Assembly (NCBI GenBank): GCA_900291925.1 | Contig: UWYS01000001.1 | Coordinates: 1,302,001 to 1,366,000 of the forward strand | Length of the DNA: 64,000 nucleotides | DNA from: Thecaphora thlaspeos | Lineage: Eukaryota > Basidiomycota > Ustilaginomycetes > Urocystidales > Glomosporiaceae | Reading direction: 5' to 3' | Shown: one piece after another, positions 20,002 to 31,066 of the stretch | Position numbering within the stretch: position 1 is the stretch's first letter | How the letters are laid out: each line of letters begins with the position of its first letter | Translations under genes and position numbers: made by a program | Notes under the pieces: generated by a model | What the model was told of the DNA's origin: nothing | The model's input: only the letters and a program-made list of their open reading frames with translations | Database searches by the model: none

Positions 20002-22233
20002 TCAGGTACAGGCAGAAGGATTGTGGGTCACCTGGCGAGGGAGTGGCTTGGCGTAGGCTGCCGGTAAGATGCTGGAACGATGCTGGTGCAAAAGAGTGTT
20101 GCTGCTGTTGTTGTTGTTGTCGATTTCGTCGTCGTCGTCGTAGTAGCTCTGGTAATTCTGGAAGGTCTGTTGTTGGTATTGTTCCGCCTCTTCGACGTAT
20201 TCGGTCTCGGTGATGCCCAGCGCGATGCTGGCATAGTCGAGCGAGACGTCGCCCTGATGGCCCTCCAACGTCGGATCGCAGACCAACTCCGGACCGTCAT
20301 CGACGACACCGTGTCCCGGAGACCGGTTGGATGAGGAACGAAGGGATGCGGCTTCGCTCCGCCTGCCGCTCGGGGTGAAACCGTCATACTGGTAAGGGTG
20401 CGCAATCCGGGTCGGAGGAAAAGCCTGCTCCTCCAATGCCCGATCCGCCCACACGGTCAGGCCGCGGACGTCATCGTCGAGACCATCTGCGCGGCCAACC
20501 GCGCGCTGCTCCGCGGAGACCGACGTGATGCTGGGAGACGTGCTGAGATGGTACCTGTTGAGCGTGTCCATCCACCACTCTTCCAGATCGAGCGTAGGAT
20601 CCCGATACTGGGTTCCCCACACGTCTGACGTATCCTCGTCACCGCTGCCGCTGCTGCTGCTGCTGGCCTCTTTGCTGTCAGAACCGACGATCGTCCTGCC
20701 CAGGGTCTTGAGCTTGCCACCAAACATCTGGCTGACGGTGCGGAGCGTACTCGAGCGCGACCGTCGGATCTCGTGGCGTTGCGTCGTCGTCGTCTTCGTC
20801 GCCGTCCTCGTCGGCGCCGCGAGGTGGCTGCTCGAGGCCATCGGCTGCAGTCTCCATGGCGAGGGCGCGGGGCCCGGCGCGGTGCGAGGCCTCGCTGCTG
20901 AGGCAGACGAGGGTCCGGCTGCAGACTTGCTCCGAAGCCTGGTCATCGTATCGGCGCCGTCGTCTAGCCTCGACGATACCGACTCGCGCGAAGGCCGCAA
21001 GCGGAGGTAGTGGTCTGCCTCTCCCGCCTCACCTGGGAAGGGGACGCGTCCCAACGGCGTCGCAGATCCTGGCGTCCGAGGCATGGGGGTCAAGGGCGTC
21101 GCGGGCGAAGGTAAACCCATGTGATCCCTCGGCGAACGGTCGGACAGCGCGAGACCGTCCAGCAGCAGCCTCGAAGACCGAGAGGAGAGCGAGGCGGTAC
21201 GCGGCCGGATCGAGACGAGCTTCGCCGTCGTCATCACGTCGACGTGGACGGCGTTGGTCTGAGCATATGGGTCGGGCAGCGGCAGATGAGGCGGCGGCAT
21301 CGCCCTTGGCTTGGTCGAGAGCCGGAGAGCCTGCGTCTCTGACAGCTTCGATCTCGATGCGATGGCGGCATTGTCGTCGTAAAGGGCCAGTGAGCCTCGC
21401 ACGCTGTAGGCGCCGAAGCCGATCGAGGACATGCCCAGTCTGGCCGATGGCGCGGATTTGGGGGGAAAGCCGCTGGACAGCTTCTTCGAGAGGGAGGTCT
21501 CGGTCTCGTCCGACGTCGTTGTGATGCCTCCGTGGCTCAACAATCTCTGGCGATGCGGCGGTGACGACAGTGACGATGCGGAGAGGTCGCTTCCCGTTGA
21601 GCCGGACCGGAACATGGCGTCGCTGGTGTGAGGTCGACGTCGGGGCACGGCGCGGAGGGGCGAGTCGCGTATTTTGCGTTGCGGCGACGAGGTGCTTTCG
21701 TTGCTGCCGGTCGGTGGTGCCAGCTCTCCCGTCATATAGGCGAGCCAGGGAGCGTTCTCTTCGCTGTCCTCCACGAGGTCTTCGAGCGTCGGACGTCCAC
21801 TCGGACCGCAGTAAGAAGGGCTAGGCTCGAAGCCGGCTTTGGTGACACGGGCAGCGGAAGACGTGGCCGTCGTTGCCATTTCGCGTGCCATCTCTACGTC
21901 GAGAGAGGGTCGTATGGGCGGCACGGGGAACAGTCCACAGTCAAGGGTAAGCTCTGACTCAAACGACCTGCTGAGCATCGTCTCGGGCCCTCCTCCGCCT
22001 CCGCCGTACATGGTCGAGAGCCGCTTCGGGTCAAAGTGGGGGACGGGCGGACGTTGCTGGTCCGATGAGGGAAAGATGGTGTAGGCAATCGAGGGAGGCG
22101 TGTCGACGTCAGTGTACTGGCTCGAGCATCGGTCCGAGCCGTCCATGCTGGCGTGAGGGTCGCCCGGTGTCTGGCCCCAGAGTTCGAGTCGTTGCACCAG
22201 GGTGGGAGATCGGTAGCCGGAGACGGGCCTCAT
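20002..22233 (-). CDS. Large intrinsically disordered protein, unknown function
   Basis: Single uninterrupted frame of 743 residues from ATG 22233. I do not recognise a domain. It is rich in Ser, Pro, Arg, Thr and Ala with many SP/TP sites (LPSPATPLTPMPRTPGSATP), typical of a phosphorylated regulatory protein. Local patches could be short linear motifs: EDLVEDSEENAPWLAYMTGE near residue 160, an SSIGFGAYSVRGSLALYDD block, a basic RHEIRRSRSSTLRTVSQMFGGKLKTLGRT segment, the acidic/aromatic DLEEWWMDTLNRYH, and near the end DYASIALGITETEYVEEAEQYQQQ followed by poly-Asp/Asn. The basic segment plus MFGGKLKTLGR may be an amphipathic membrane-binding helix. Absence of stops over 2.2 kb of GC-rich sequence and coherent composition support a real gene. 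It is likely lineage-restricted. Confidence 0.7.
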   Translation of the reverse strand: MRPVSGYRSPTLVQRLELWGQTPGDPHASMDGSDRCSSQYTDVDTPPSIAYTIFPSSDQQRPPVPHFDPKRLSTMYGGGGGGPETMLSRSFESELTLDCGLFPVPPIRPSLDVEMAREMATTATSSAARVTKAGFEPSPSYCGPSGRPTLEDLVEDSEENAPWLAYMTGELAPPTGSNESTSSPQRKIRDSPLRAVPRRRPHTSDAMFRSGSTGSDLSASSLSSPPHRQRLLSHGGITTTSDETETSLSKKLSSGFPPKSAPSARLGMSSIGFGAYSVRGSLALYDDNAAIASRSKLSETQALRLSTKPRAMPPPHLPLPDPYAQTNAVHVDVMTTAKLVSIRPRTASLSSRSSRLLLDGLALSDRSPRDHMGLPSPATPLTPMPRTPGSATPLGRVPFPGEAGEADHYLRLRPSRESVSSRLDDGADTMTRLRSKSAAGPSSASAARPRTAPGPAPSPWRLQPMASSSHLAAPTRTATKTTTTQRHEIRRSRSSTLRTVSQMFGGKLKTLGRTIVGSDSKEASSSSSGSGDEDTSDVWGTQYRDPTLDLEEWWMDTLNRYHLSTSPSITSVSAEQRAVGRADGLDDDVRGLTVWADRALEEQAFPPTRIAHPYQYDGFTPSGRRSEAASLRSSSNRSPGHGVVDDGPELVCDPTLEGHQGDVSLDYASIALGITETEYVEEAEQYQQQTFQNYQSYYDDDDEIDNNNNSSNTLLHQHRSSILPAAYAKPLPRQVTHNPSACT

Positions 22234-23777
22234 GGTGACTACGGCTTGGTAGGAAGGTCCGGGGTCGGCGGTATAAGAGTCGAGCCGATATATGTAACAA
22301 GTAGAGGTTGTGAAGGTCGGCTTTGCGGACGGTGAGAGGGCCAGCAGCTTCAGGAGGTGGGAAGACGTTGCCGTGAGCCGTGCTCTAGTTGGTATATGCC
22401 GGGAGACTGGGAAAGGGGATTCCGATTTCGATGGAGCCTCGGTAGAAGTTGCGATAGAGTTGATGGAAGAGGACCCCGAGCGATGGACATAAGGGGGGGG
22501 GAGGTCGGAGGAGGCTGTCGGGAGTCCTATGGAAAGGCTAGTTGCTGTATTGTATGTATGCTGAAGGGCGGGTCCCGGTCAGGACAAAGGCGATGGGCTA
22601 TATACTCTATACGATGCTTTCATCAATGGAACTGGCGTAGGACTGATGGTGGAGCGAGGACGAAGGGAGGATGGGCAACGTTAGACGGATGCTGCGAGGG
22701 TGAGGCTTGCCTATACATATCGAAGCTCGATCCCATCTCTTTTGGGGCAGCAAAGGAAGGGCCTGCGAGAGAGCATGACGACCGGGGCAGGGAAGAAAGG
22801 GCCTGCGAGAGAGCATGGCAGAATGGTGCCTGCGCAAAGGCACGGCGACGGTGCATGGATATGAGGATCGGGGACCGCCGTTATGGTTGAACATCGCTAC
22901 AGCTTTCTTCCGAGGGCGGGGGCTGTTCTCGGGCATGTCTGTGCTCTTTCCCCCCTGTGAGAGCATGCATATGAAGAGGAGAGTGAAGACGAGGTGGGGA
23001 CGCGGTGCTGAGAGGTCCAAGGTGGAACGGAGCCTCTGGGAAGAAGCTCTGTCTCTCTGCTGACGAGCAGGCCGGGCTTCTCCTGTCTCGACACTGCGAA
23101 AGAATTCGAGGGTTTAGATGATCTACATACACACACAGCACACCTACAGCCAGCCAGCGGCCAACTCGCCCTGGAAATCAATTATTGACGAGAGAGAGGT
23201 TCCCCTTGGCGATGATGGGTCCGTCTGCTTGTTCATCGTCGTGTGAGTGTGCGCGCACTGCCGGCGCGATGGCAGCGTTTGCCTGGCTCGGCCTTTGTCC
23301 AGGAATAGCCAAGCAGGCACTTGGGAGCTCTGCCGACCGCGCACGCAGGCACAGTGTGTATGTACAGCAACTGTACATACAGCATGACAGCAAAAGCAGC
23401 CTTCCCTTTGACGGTTGACGGTTGACGGTTGACCGCCTGCCCACCCTCTCAGACTGCGCTCCCCGGCCCCTCGGTCAAAGGGGAATATTCAAGATTTATT
23501 CTCAGATTCGATGCCTTGCGAGCCTTTCCCCCTTGTCCCTTGTCCCTTGTCCCTTCTCCGTTGCTCGCCCTCCTCCAGCTAATAGTATGTACAGTAATAC
23601 ACTGCAACTACTACTCTCCGCTCTCCTTTGTACAGCACGGCTCCGAGTGCAATGCAGCAGCACCACACTCGGCCTCTGCCGGAGAGGGCGCAGATGTGGG
23701 AAAGACGTACGGCTCGCCCGCTCGGTTCCGAGCACATCGCGCATCGCTCCACCGACAGCGGCCCTTTTCGATCGTCG
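22234..23777. other. Gene-free stretch with short tandem repeats
   Basis: Promoter side of the disordered-protein gene and 3' flank of the Zn2Cys6 locus. It contains a roughly 40-bp diverged duplication (listed separately), three copies of GACGGTT near 23410-23432 and CCCTTGT copies near 23528-23550. No supported coding gene. Confidence 0.4.
22744..22823. repeat. 40-bp diverged tandem duplication
   Basis: The block GGGGCAG ... GCCTGCGAGAGAGCATG occurs twice with a 40-nt offset. The 17-nt core is at 22761-22777 and again at 22801-22817, identical in both, with small differences in between. It looks like a single local duplication with no coding role that I can see. Confidence 0.75.
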
Positions 23778-26323
23778 CTAAGCAGCGCTCGCATCAACGC
23801 AGACGCCAGCCGATGGAAGAATCTCATCTGACTTTTTGGCGTCGAGCTCGTCCGACCACTCGTTGGACCCGAGCACCTCGTTGAGGATCGACTCGATCGG
23901 CTGATTCTCAGAAGGCGCCTCGACAATCGCGGTGCTGGGCATCAGCTTGGCAATTTCGCCGTCAGCCAGCCACGCCAGGCCGTCGTCCTGCGCGAACGCA
24001 AACAGATCCGGTCCGCTCGGCAGCGGCATCGGATAGTTAACAGGCGGCGGAGGGTCGCTTCTCCTCGCCATAGACATCGTCGGTGGTTGGTAGCCCTGAC
24101 TGTATCCGTCAAGCACTATGTCGTCGCGCACCTCGGCCGCCTCGAAGCGGTAGACGCGTGGCCACGGCTCGGCGACGGCGCCGGTGTCCTGTCCCGCCTC
24201 AAACATCGAAGCGGTCAGACTGGGAGCTTTGTTCTGCGCTGCAGACAGCGGCGGCGGCGGTGTGGACCGGGACATCGGCAGCGGCCCATGCTTGGAGTGG
24301 AGACTGCTCCGGGCGAAAGTCTCCATGTTGTATCGGTACGTGAGGTCACCCGGGTCAAGCGGGCCCTAGTGGTCCTTGAGCGAGTGCTGCGGCAGCAGAT
24401 CCTGTGCAGAGACGCCTCCACACATGCCGGCGTTGGGCCCCTGCTCGCTGCCCGAGGTGCACTGAGAGGCGTGCTTCTTGCTAAACACGGTCCACATCGT
24501 CAAGACTTCGAGCAACCCCTTGATGATAAACGCGCCGGTCGCCGGGAGGCTGCCATTCTCGACAGTTCCTTGCGGGTCGGCGGGTCGGCGGACTCGAGGC
24601 CGCTAATCACTGCCTGGAAGGCCATTTGCCACGACTCGGACCGCGCCGGCAGCTTGCACCGCGCCTTGATGACCTTGGCGTGCATCTCGACCGCGGTGAG
24701 TGCGGCCTCTAAGGCGTAGCCTATGATGTTGAGCATTGGTATCGGGACCCTCGGAGACGGCCGCCGGTTCGAGGACGTGATGCCCGCGGGCGAGCTGGAA
24801 GCGACTGAGGCCGTAGTGGCGCCCCGTGAGAGCTCCGGCGTGTTGAGGCTGTCGCTGTCCTTTGACACCTCCCTTTGGCTCTGGGTCAGCTTGGCGACCG
24901 CCAGCAGCACGGCCTCGGCGGCGTCAAGCCTCCTCTCGCCCTGGACGGCAAGGAAGTAGAAGAAGGCGGGGCTGAATTGCTTCTCGCGCAGGCGGCGCAT
25001 CACCGACGCCGTCCGCGTCGTCGGATCCAACTTTACGCCTAGGCCCTTGAGGCGGCCGATGCTGGTGACGGTCAGGTCAAGGTGGACGGCCTCGACAGCA
25101 AGCCAGTCAGCGACTAGGGCCGTCCGCGGGTCGCTGTCCGACAGCTCCTGGCTGCGTTCCTGGCCGAGGCTATCGAAGCTGTCCCCCATCTCGCTAGTAT
25201 TCCATCGACGACGCGCACGCGTTCGTCGTCCGGCAGAGACTCTGGCACCGACTTGATGGTGTGGATCGTGGAGAGCGCCCGCCGGAACTGGAGGCCGCGC
25301 ATTACGAGGCCGGAGGTGCCAATCTTGCGATATTGCCACCAGTCCTTGGGTGGCGGTTGGTTGCTTTATTGCGGCAACCCGTAGCTTTGGAGCACGAACG
25401 CAGCCACGTCTCATCCACAAAGTGATCATTAACATCCTCGGAGAGATCATCGTCGCCTAGGATGAAGCAGGTGTGCCATGACTTGATGCTGAGCCACTCG
25501 ACGGCCCTGCGATATGTGTCGTACATGTGCGACCTGCAAAGAGTGGTCGGGACCATAGGCTGATCCATATCGAAGCCGTTCGCCATGCCGTCGATGCGGA
25601 GAGAGCGTGCGAGGCGCTCGGCAGCGTGCATCAGGCTGTCGGTCCTGGTGCGGTTGCGCGACGGCCCGGCCAGCACTGCGACGTCGACCGGGAAAATGGC
25701 GAGGAGCTCGAGCGCCTCTATCGCCTTGGTTTCTCGCGGCGATGAGAGCATCACCCGGGCGAGGTCGCGGACGACGAGGCGCGCGAGATGGAAGCGCAGG
25801 ATGTCATCCTCGGCGGTACGCGGCAGGTGCTGGAGGGCGGCGAGGTAGAGGGCGGCTTCGAGCAGCTGCGATGAGACCGTCTGCCTTCCATCGCGGCTGT
25901 CGCTACGGATCCGCTGAGCAGCGGACAAGTGCGGCATCCACAGGGAGAGGTGCACCTCGCACCACTCGGAGAGGAGCGCGCTCTTCTCATCGTCGACTAC
26001 GTCTCGGACGTTGGCCTCGATGCTGTGCTCATCTGAGACGAGGCGTAACGTCCGGCTCGCGAAGCCGCGCTGGCGCGGGATCAGCTCGGACACGAGGGTG
26101 ATGGGCCGGCTGCGCACCGTGTACTTCTCCTAGCCGTCGACGTTGAGAGGTTGTGGGGCCGACATGCCTGAGATGGATCGGACCTCCTTGGCGTGCCGCA
26201 CCTCGCCTTTCGCTGCTGGCACATCTGACAGGATCGACGGGCGTGGGTACGGCAGGGGCGTTTCCGGATGGCAGACGCCTCACCACCGTCGCCGAGCACA
26301 TCGACGTTGTGTTCGCTTGGCAT
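23778..26323 (-). pseudogene. Zn2Cys6-type transcription factor, multiply disrupted
   Basis: Remains of a fungal binuclear-zinc-cluster regulator. ATG 26323 opens a basic head and SCQMCQQRKARC, the first half of a Zn2Cys6 cluster. The second half is not canonical (ACRPH where ACxxC is expected) and the frame closes. The middle homology region resumes in another frame at ITLVSELIPRQRG and runs to about 25400. It changes frame again into KDWWQYRKIG, with a TAA at 25366-25368, then at a five-C run (25183-25187) into DSFDSLGQERS, and near 24530 into IIKGLLEVLTMWTVFSKKH, with a TAG at 24366-24368 before an acidic/proline C-terminal region ending at 23778. A 44-92 nt intron could explain the first two changes and perhaps the last stop. 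The changes at 25185 and 24530 fall inside conserved sequence with no room for an intron. Decay is the simplest reading; indel errors are the alternative. Target genes are unknown. Confidence 0.62.
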
Positions 26324-26962
26324 GGCGCAGTGTAGCTTCTTGTCGAGGGGGCGGCGAGCGGACGACTGTGCATCAATGCCTGTGGACAGGCGGTGACGAG
26401 GTGAGTCAAGGGCTGATGGGGCCGAATCCGCCGGCGCGGTGCAATGAAAGCGTGCCGGTGTGTTCGCTGCTCAGGATCGAGCGCCCGTTGGCTAGTGTAG
26501 AAGGTCGACGGCCGAACGGACGGGAACGAGCGAATAAGGAACCAGATGGGTCGTGGAAAGGCGCGTAGACAGGCTTGCCACTGCTGCTGTTCCGGGCACT
26601 GCACGATGGACGGCGGCACCGTCGGGACGGAGAGAGGAATGTTGCTGGTCGCTGGGACTGACGGACGATTGCGGCTCTGCGTGGTACTGTGACTGGCGAG
26701 GTGGTCGGATGAATGACAAGAAGGGTCGTCGAATGGGCGCTCCAAAAGAACGGGAGGCTGTGGTCGTAGTAGTGAAGGCAGGCGGTAAGATGAGGCTCTG
26801 GTCGAGGCGGCGAATGGATGGGAGTAAAGGGAAGGAGGGAAGACAGAGGGGAGGACAGACGGACGGTAAACTATGGGCAAAGGACGGTAAGGCGGGAGCT
26901 GGGAGCGTGGTGCCGACGACCAGCAAGCGCCTTCGTTGTGGACAGCAAGGGGAGGCGGAGAC

Positions 26963-27008
<46 letters not shown>

Positions 27009-29066
27009 GCCGGAGCTGAAGGAGCGGTTGATTGCGCGGGCCCCTGGCTCGGGCACGATCGAGTCTGGAGGTGGTGGTAAAAGGGCAGAAGGCTTGACCA
27101 ACACGTACACGAGAGAGGGAGAGGTGTTGGAAATATCAAACCTAGCTACCAACTGTCGATCCGGGTCACTTTTGCGTAGCAGGATTTCAACAAGAGGGAG
27201 AGGGAGAGAGAGAGGAAGAAAGAGCGAAGAGGGGGCATGCGAGGGCAGGTGACCACAACCAGCCAGCAACTTTAAACTCGGCCCAGCCGGTATAGTACTG
27301 AATAGCAGGGAAAGATGCAGGAAAGAACCACCAGCTGCCGCGCCATGCCGCTACAGGTGTGGGCCTCCTCCCGTATCCTGCACTACTCGGAGCCGAGGTC
27401 TTTCGCGCTCGAGAGATTTCGTAGCAAGGGGGTGCTTTCGGGCTACGGAAGGCGGCTTCGTATCACAGGCCTCACACCTCGAGGTGAACAGGCGTGAGCG
27501 TGAAGGGTGTGTGGTCGGATGAAGCGATGCAACCACCCAACTTAACTATCCCCATTCTCGATCCGCGCCTATCTTTCTTTCCCCTTTTCGGCAGGCCTTT
27601 TCACTGGTCATGGTACCCTGCATGCTGCTGGGCGCTGGATCGGGCCGAGATCCGTGGAAGCGCTCGCACTTTCGGGTCGTCCATTCCGTCGGAAACTCGT
27701 GTGTGGTGTGCTCGCCATCTGACGCGTGCCTCACCTTCTGCTGAGCCGCCATTTGAGTCCGGTAGAGCAGTGGTGGAGGGGGTGGATGCGCTGGTCTCGC
27801 CCAAACACTTCGGAGCGAGTCGCAGCGACGTCCCCCTGCCTGTCCCCGGGCACAAAGCCTCTCTGACGATCTACAGGTGTGTACAACACATCACATCGGC
27901 CCACGGTCATTACGGCTTCTCTCGCTCGACAAACCCGACCCTCCGCCCCGTCGTCGGACAACCCACGTATGCCTACCTCTTATCCGCGTTACTACAGGGA
28001 TCAGGAGCGAAAGGGTCTTCGACGTGGGTAGGGCATGTGGAAAGTAGACGTAAAAGATGATCCATTCCAGCTCGACGATGGTGCCCAGGGCCCTCTATTT
28101 GTACATTAGACGATCCCCAGCAATCCCACAAGCATGCCTTCGGTCTCTGAGATGCTCTTGGAACGCCGTCGGCGTCCCGCAAGGCTTCTACCCGTAAGGC
28201 CTAGGCCTAGATGGTCTAGGCCTGGTGGTGGCAGCTCCGATGGCGAGTCGGCGACTCACCGCAGCCCGATCGGCCCGATTGCCTGACTTTCGGAGCCGAT
28301 GCGGTCGATCTCCAACAGAGCAGAGCTCACCACCGCTGCGCACGTTCTGCCAGCTCACCACGCGGCATGTGCGCATATGTTCTTGCAGACCCTCATGCCC
28401 CCGCCCAAGAGGATTCAGGTGGCAGTCCCATGGACTACTGTACGCTCACCTGTTACCGTAGTAACCAGGCGAGGGAGGGTTCATGCATGGCTCCACAGGT
28501 ATGCGTGACTCGGACACGACTCGACACGTACATACGATCTCATGTCTTCACTTCGATGCGAGGCGACGTCGAAGAGGCAAGCCCCGGTCATGCTCTTGTC
28601 GTCCCGAATGTGCAGTAACGTCCTGCTGTCGACTACCCTTAGCTTGTGTACCTAAGCCTACGGGCTTGCCCGCCGTTCCTGCACCGCCTTCGTCAAAGGT
28701 GAGCGCCCTTAAGTAGTTAGCGCCAGTGTCCCGCGACGAAAGTCCCTAAAGGCTGAAGATCCCACCCCGTTCCTGGCTGCGGCTCAGCGTTTGCATCGTG
28801 TCCGTGCACATCCTCTCGCTGCCAACTGCAACACCGGTCAGCGTTTCATGGCTCTCCCATGAACGCCACGCCCGACGAGCTTACACATGAAGACATCGCC
28901 GGCTGGATCTCATCCGAGCTTCTCAAGTACTGCGAACGGGAGGTCGGCACAGCATCGCACGCACACACGTGGGTTCTCGGACGGCGGCCGAACTGTCGAA
29001 TTGCTGGCCGTTCGCTCGTTCGTCGATCGAAAGGGCAGACACCTGGATGGCCTGGTCCTGGGCGGG
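26324..29066. other. 2.7-kb gene-free stretch
   Basis: No ORF here has domains, splice structure or convincing composition. It holds a hexanucleotide repeat near 26960-27006, a purine-rich GAGAGG tract at about 27190-27230, and an imperfect palindrome near 28197-28222 built from CTAGGCCTAGA facing TCTAGGCCT. This is one of the two longest empty regions in the window. It may contain transcripts or decayed sequence that cannot be seen from one genome. Confidence 0.4.
26960..27007. repeat. (AGGAGC)n hexanucleotide repeat
   Basis: About eight uninterrupted copies of the hexamer AGGAGC. A 6-bp unit keeps all frames open, which explains the Arg-Ser, Gly-Ala and Ala-Pro dipeptide ORFs that overlap it. 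They should not be taken as genes. Confidence 0.9.
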
Positions 29067-30428
29067 TCAATGGAAATGCGGGATCCGTAGGCTCTCCCTC
29101 TTGCTCTTGCTCACGCTCATCGGCAGCCCCTCCACACCGCCCTTGACGAGGTCGTGGTAGCTCCGCCGCTTGGGATCCTTGAGGCGCTTCTTGAGGTGCT
29201 TCTGCACCTTCGCCTCTGGTCGCACCACCACCACGGGCACCGGCGAGGTCATCAGGATGTCGCTGATGATGGGCAGGCGGGGAAGGGCACAGTCACGGAC
29301 GATCAGGTCAGCAGGGTCGTTCCACCGTGCTGGCATCAAGGGAGAGCAGCGGCCGGACTCACCGGCTGACGTGACCCATAAACTGCTGGCCGAGCATCTT
29401 CTGGAACTTGTTGGCCGATTTACCGCGCGTCCCCACCGTCAGACTGTCTGGTCGATACGTGTATATGAGCTGCAGGATGGTCGACGTGATGCTGCCGTGG
29501 ACAAACTCGACGACAATCGAGACCTGGTGTTCGTGGCCGGGATGAGGATGCCAAACGTGAGACAGCGCAAGAGATGGCCAGAGAGACGTGGGCGGTCAGA
29601 GAGGCGCCGCGCGATGGCTTGCTTGCTGCCGAATGTGTGGCTTCCAACTCACCTTGCGATCTTCCGCCTCTTCGTTGAGCTCGACGATGCTAGCCATCAG
29701 CTCCCTTGCCTCTTCGCGTGCGTTTTCCTGGTCGATCTCTGTGAGTCGTAAAGGATGCGGTTGGGCAAAAGTCAGGCTATCGTCTTCCTGGGCATCTTTC
29801 GGCACGATCACATGCGGCCGTCCCAACGCTTCACCTCACCATCGGCCTCCCCCTCCAATATCCGGCAGGCCACCACCTCGTCGCCATCCTCGACCAGATT
29901 CTCCATCAGCCAAACCAATGCACGTTCACTGTAGTTTATGCGGGACAGGCATGAACAGAGACGGGCGAAGACAGAGTCAGCGTCTCCAGCATCCTTTCCG
30001 AGCTCAAGACGGCCGCAATGTAGCTGGCAACGCCGTCCGCCTGCTCACCTGTAGACGTTGTCGTCGACGGCACACATAAACGTCCGCGTGTTCTTTGTCC
30101 TCTCGTAGCCGACCGATTTTACCTGGAGCGTGAAGCTGAACAGCCCGCTACTCGTCTCGTCGGCGTCTGGCATCGTGTCGAAGCCGACCCTGCGTTCGTA
30201 TCCGGGCTTAATGTCGCTCAGCGCGCCCGAGCTGCTGGTGCGGCTCTTTGAGAGTGAGGGCCCGCCCTTGCGGCCCCCGTACGTGCCGTCGCCGACGACG
30301 AGCGAAGAGCGCCCCGGTGAGGAAGAGAAGGACGGCGTCGAGTCTGCCGTGGTCAGCGACTCTCCGCGCGGCCTGCGGCGTTCCGGCACCTCGATTGTGA
30401 TCGAGGTGCGGCTCGGTTCCTTGCTCAT
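29067..30428 (-). CDS. Universal stress protein (UspA) family protein
   Basis: Five exons (30049-30428, 29840-29928, 29653-29738, 29363-29523, 29067-29262) join to 303 residues. Introns all begin GTGAGN and end CAG. ATG 30428 is used because the frame upstream meets a stop. Residues 1-90 are Ser/Arg/Pro-rich and disordered. The UspA alpha/beta domain then starts at TFMCAVDDNVYSERALVWLM, continues DEVVACRILEGEAD, has a helical EEARELMASIVELNEEAEDRKV segment, and ends with a nucleotide-binding loop GTRGKSANKFQ...GHVSRDILMTS and PVPVVVVRP. A basic tail follows (KHLKKRLKDPKRRS). The GxxG-x(9-10)-G pattern is that of ATP-binding USPs. In fungi such proteins are linked to stress responses, but the specific role is unknown. 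It is divergent from the molybdopterin synthase gene. Confidence 0.88.
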
Positions 30429-31066
30429 CGCATGCGAGTGGAGCGCCGAGTTATCCGAGGCCCCTGATGCGCGCTTACGGGGCGGGTCAAGCAAAGGGCG
30501 GAGCTAAGGTCAGTAAAGTGGATCGCGGAGCCGCGCATCGCTGTGGTCCAGGTGCTGTGGACCTTGATGCTCACCAGGATGGGTGTAGTCGGTCTTGAGA
30601 GCATGCTGCGACGTTCGTTGGGAGATGAGAACGATAGGGTTATGTTGTGATGCGGTCTCGGGTAGCGTTCCGCTTTCGATCGAGCGTGGTGCTGGGGAAG
30701 GATGATGTCGAATGCGGCTGGATGGACGGCGGAAAGCAAGGACGGTGCGTGCCGCGTGAGTGTGCGGTAGGTATGCAAGGTGTGTCTTGGCGTTGAAGGC
30801 AGCTGGAGGTGTAGGCCTCCGGCGTCATCCGACGCTGCGCCTTTGTGGGCGCGTGGGCGCGTGGGCTCAGCCCCTCTCTGTCCTGTGCGGCGTAGAGGCG
30901 AGCCTGCATGCACAGTCAGCGCGCAACCTGTTTTTGGAAGAAGGTTAAGGTCTCGGCCCACGTCATCCTCGAGCTCTCCTTTCTTCCCCTCCGCCCTCCG
31001 CCCTCCGCCCTCCGCCCTCTTCTCCTCCCCTTGGCCAACCGTCTTCTCGCTTCCGGGCTCTCGACG
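30429..31066. promoter_or_regulatory. Divergent promoter, USP / MoaE genes
   Basis: 638 nt between divergent start codons. A C/T-rich block with CCGCCCT repeated near 30989-31018 lies just before the MoaE ATG and probably belongs to its leader. I recognise no other site. Confidence 0.4.

Noticed and set aside
26818..27252. ORFs with Arg-Ser, Gly-Ala or Ala-Pro dipeptide repeats
   Set aside because: All derive from the (AGGAGC)n repeat, which stays open in every frame.
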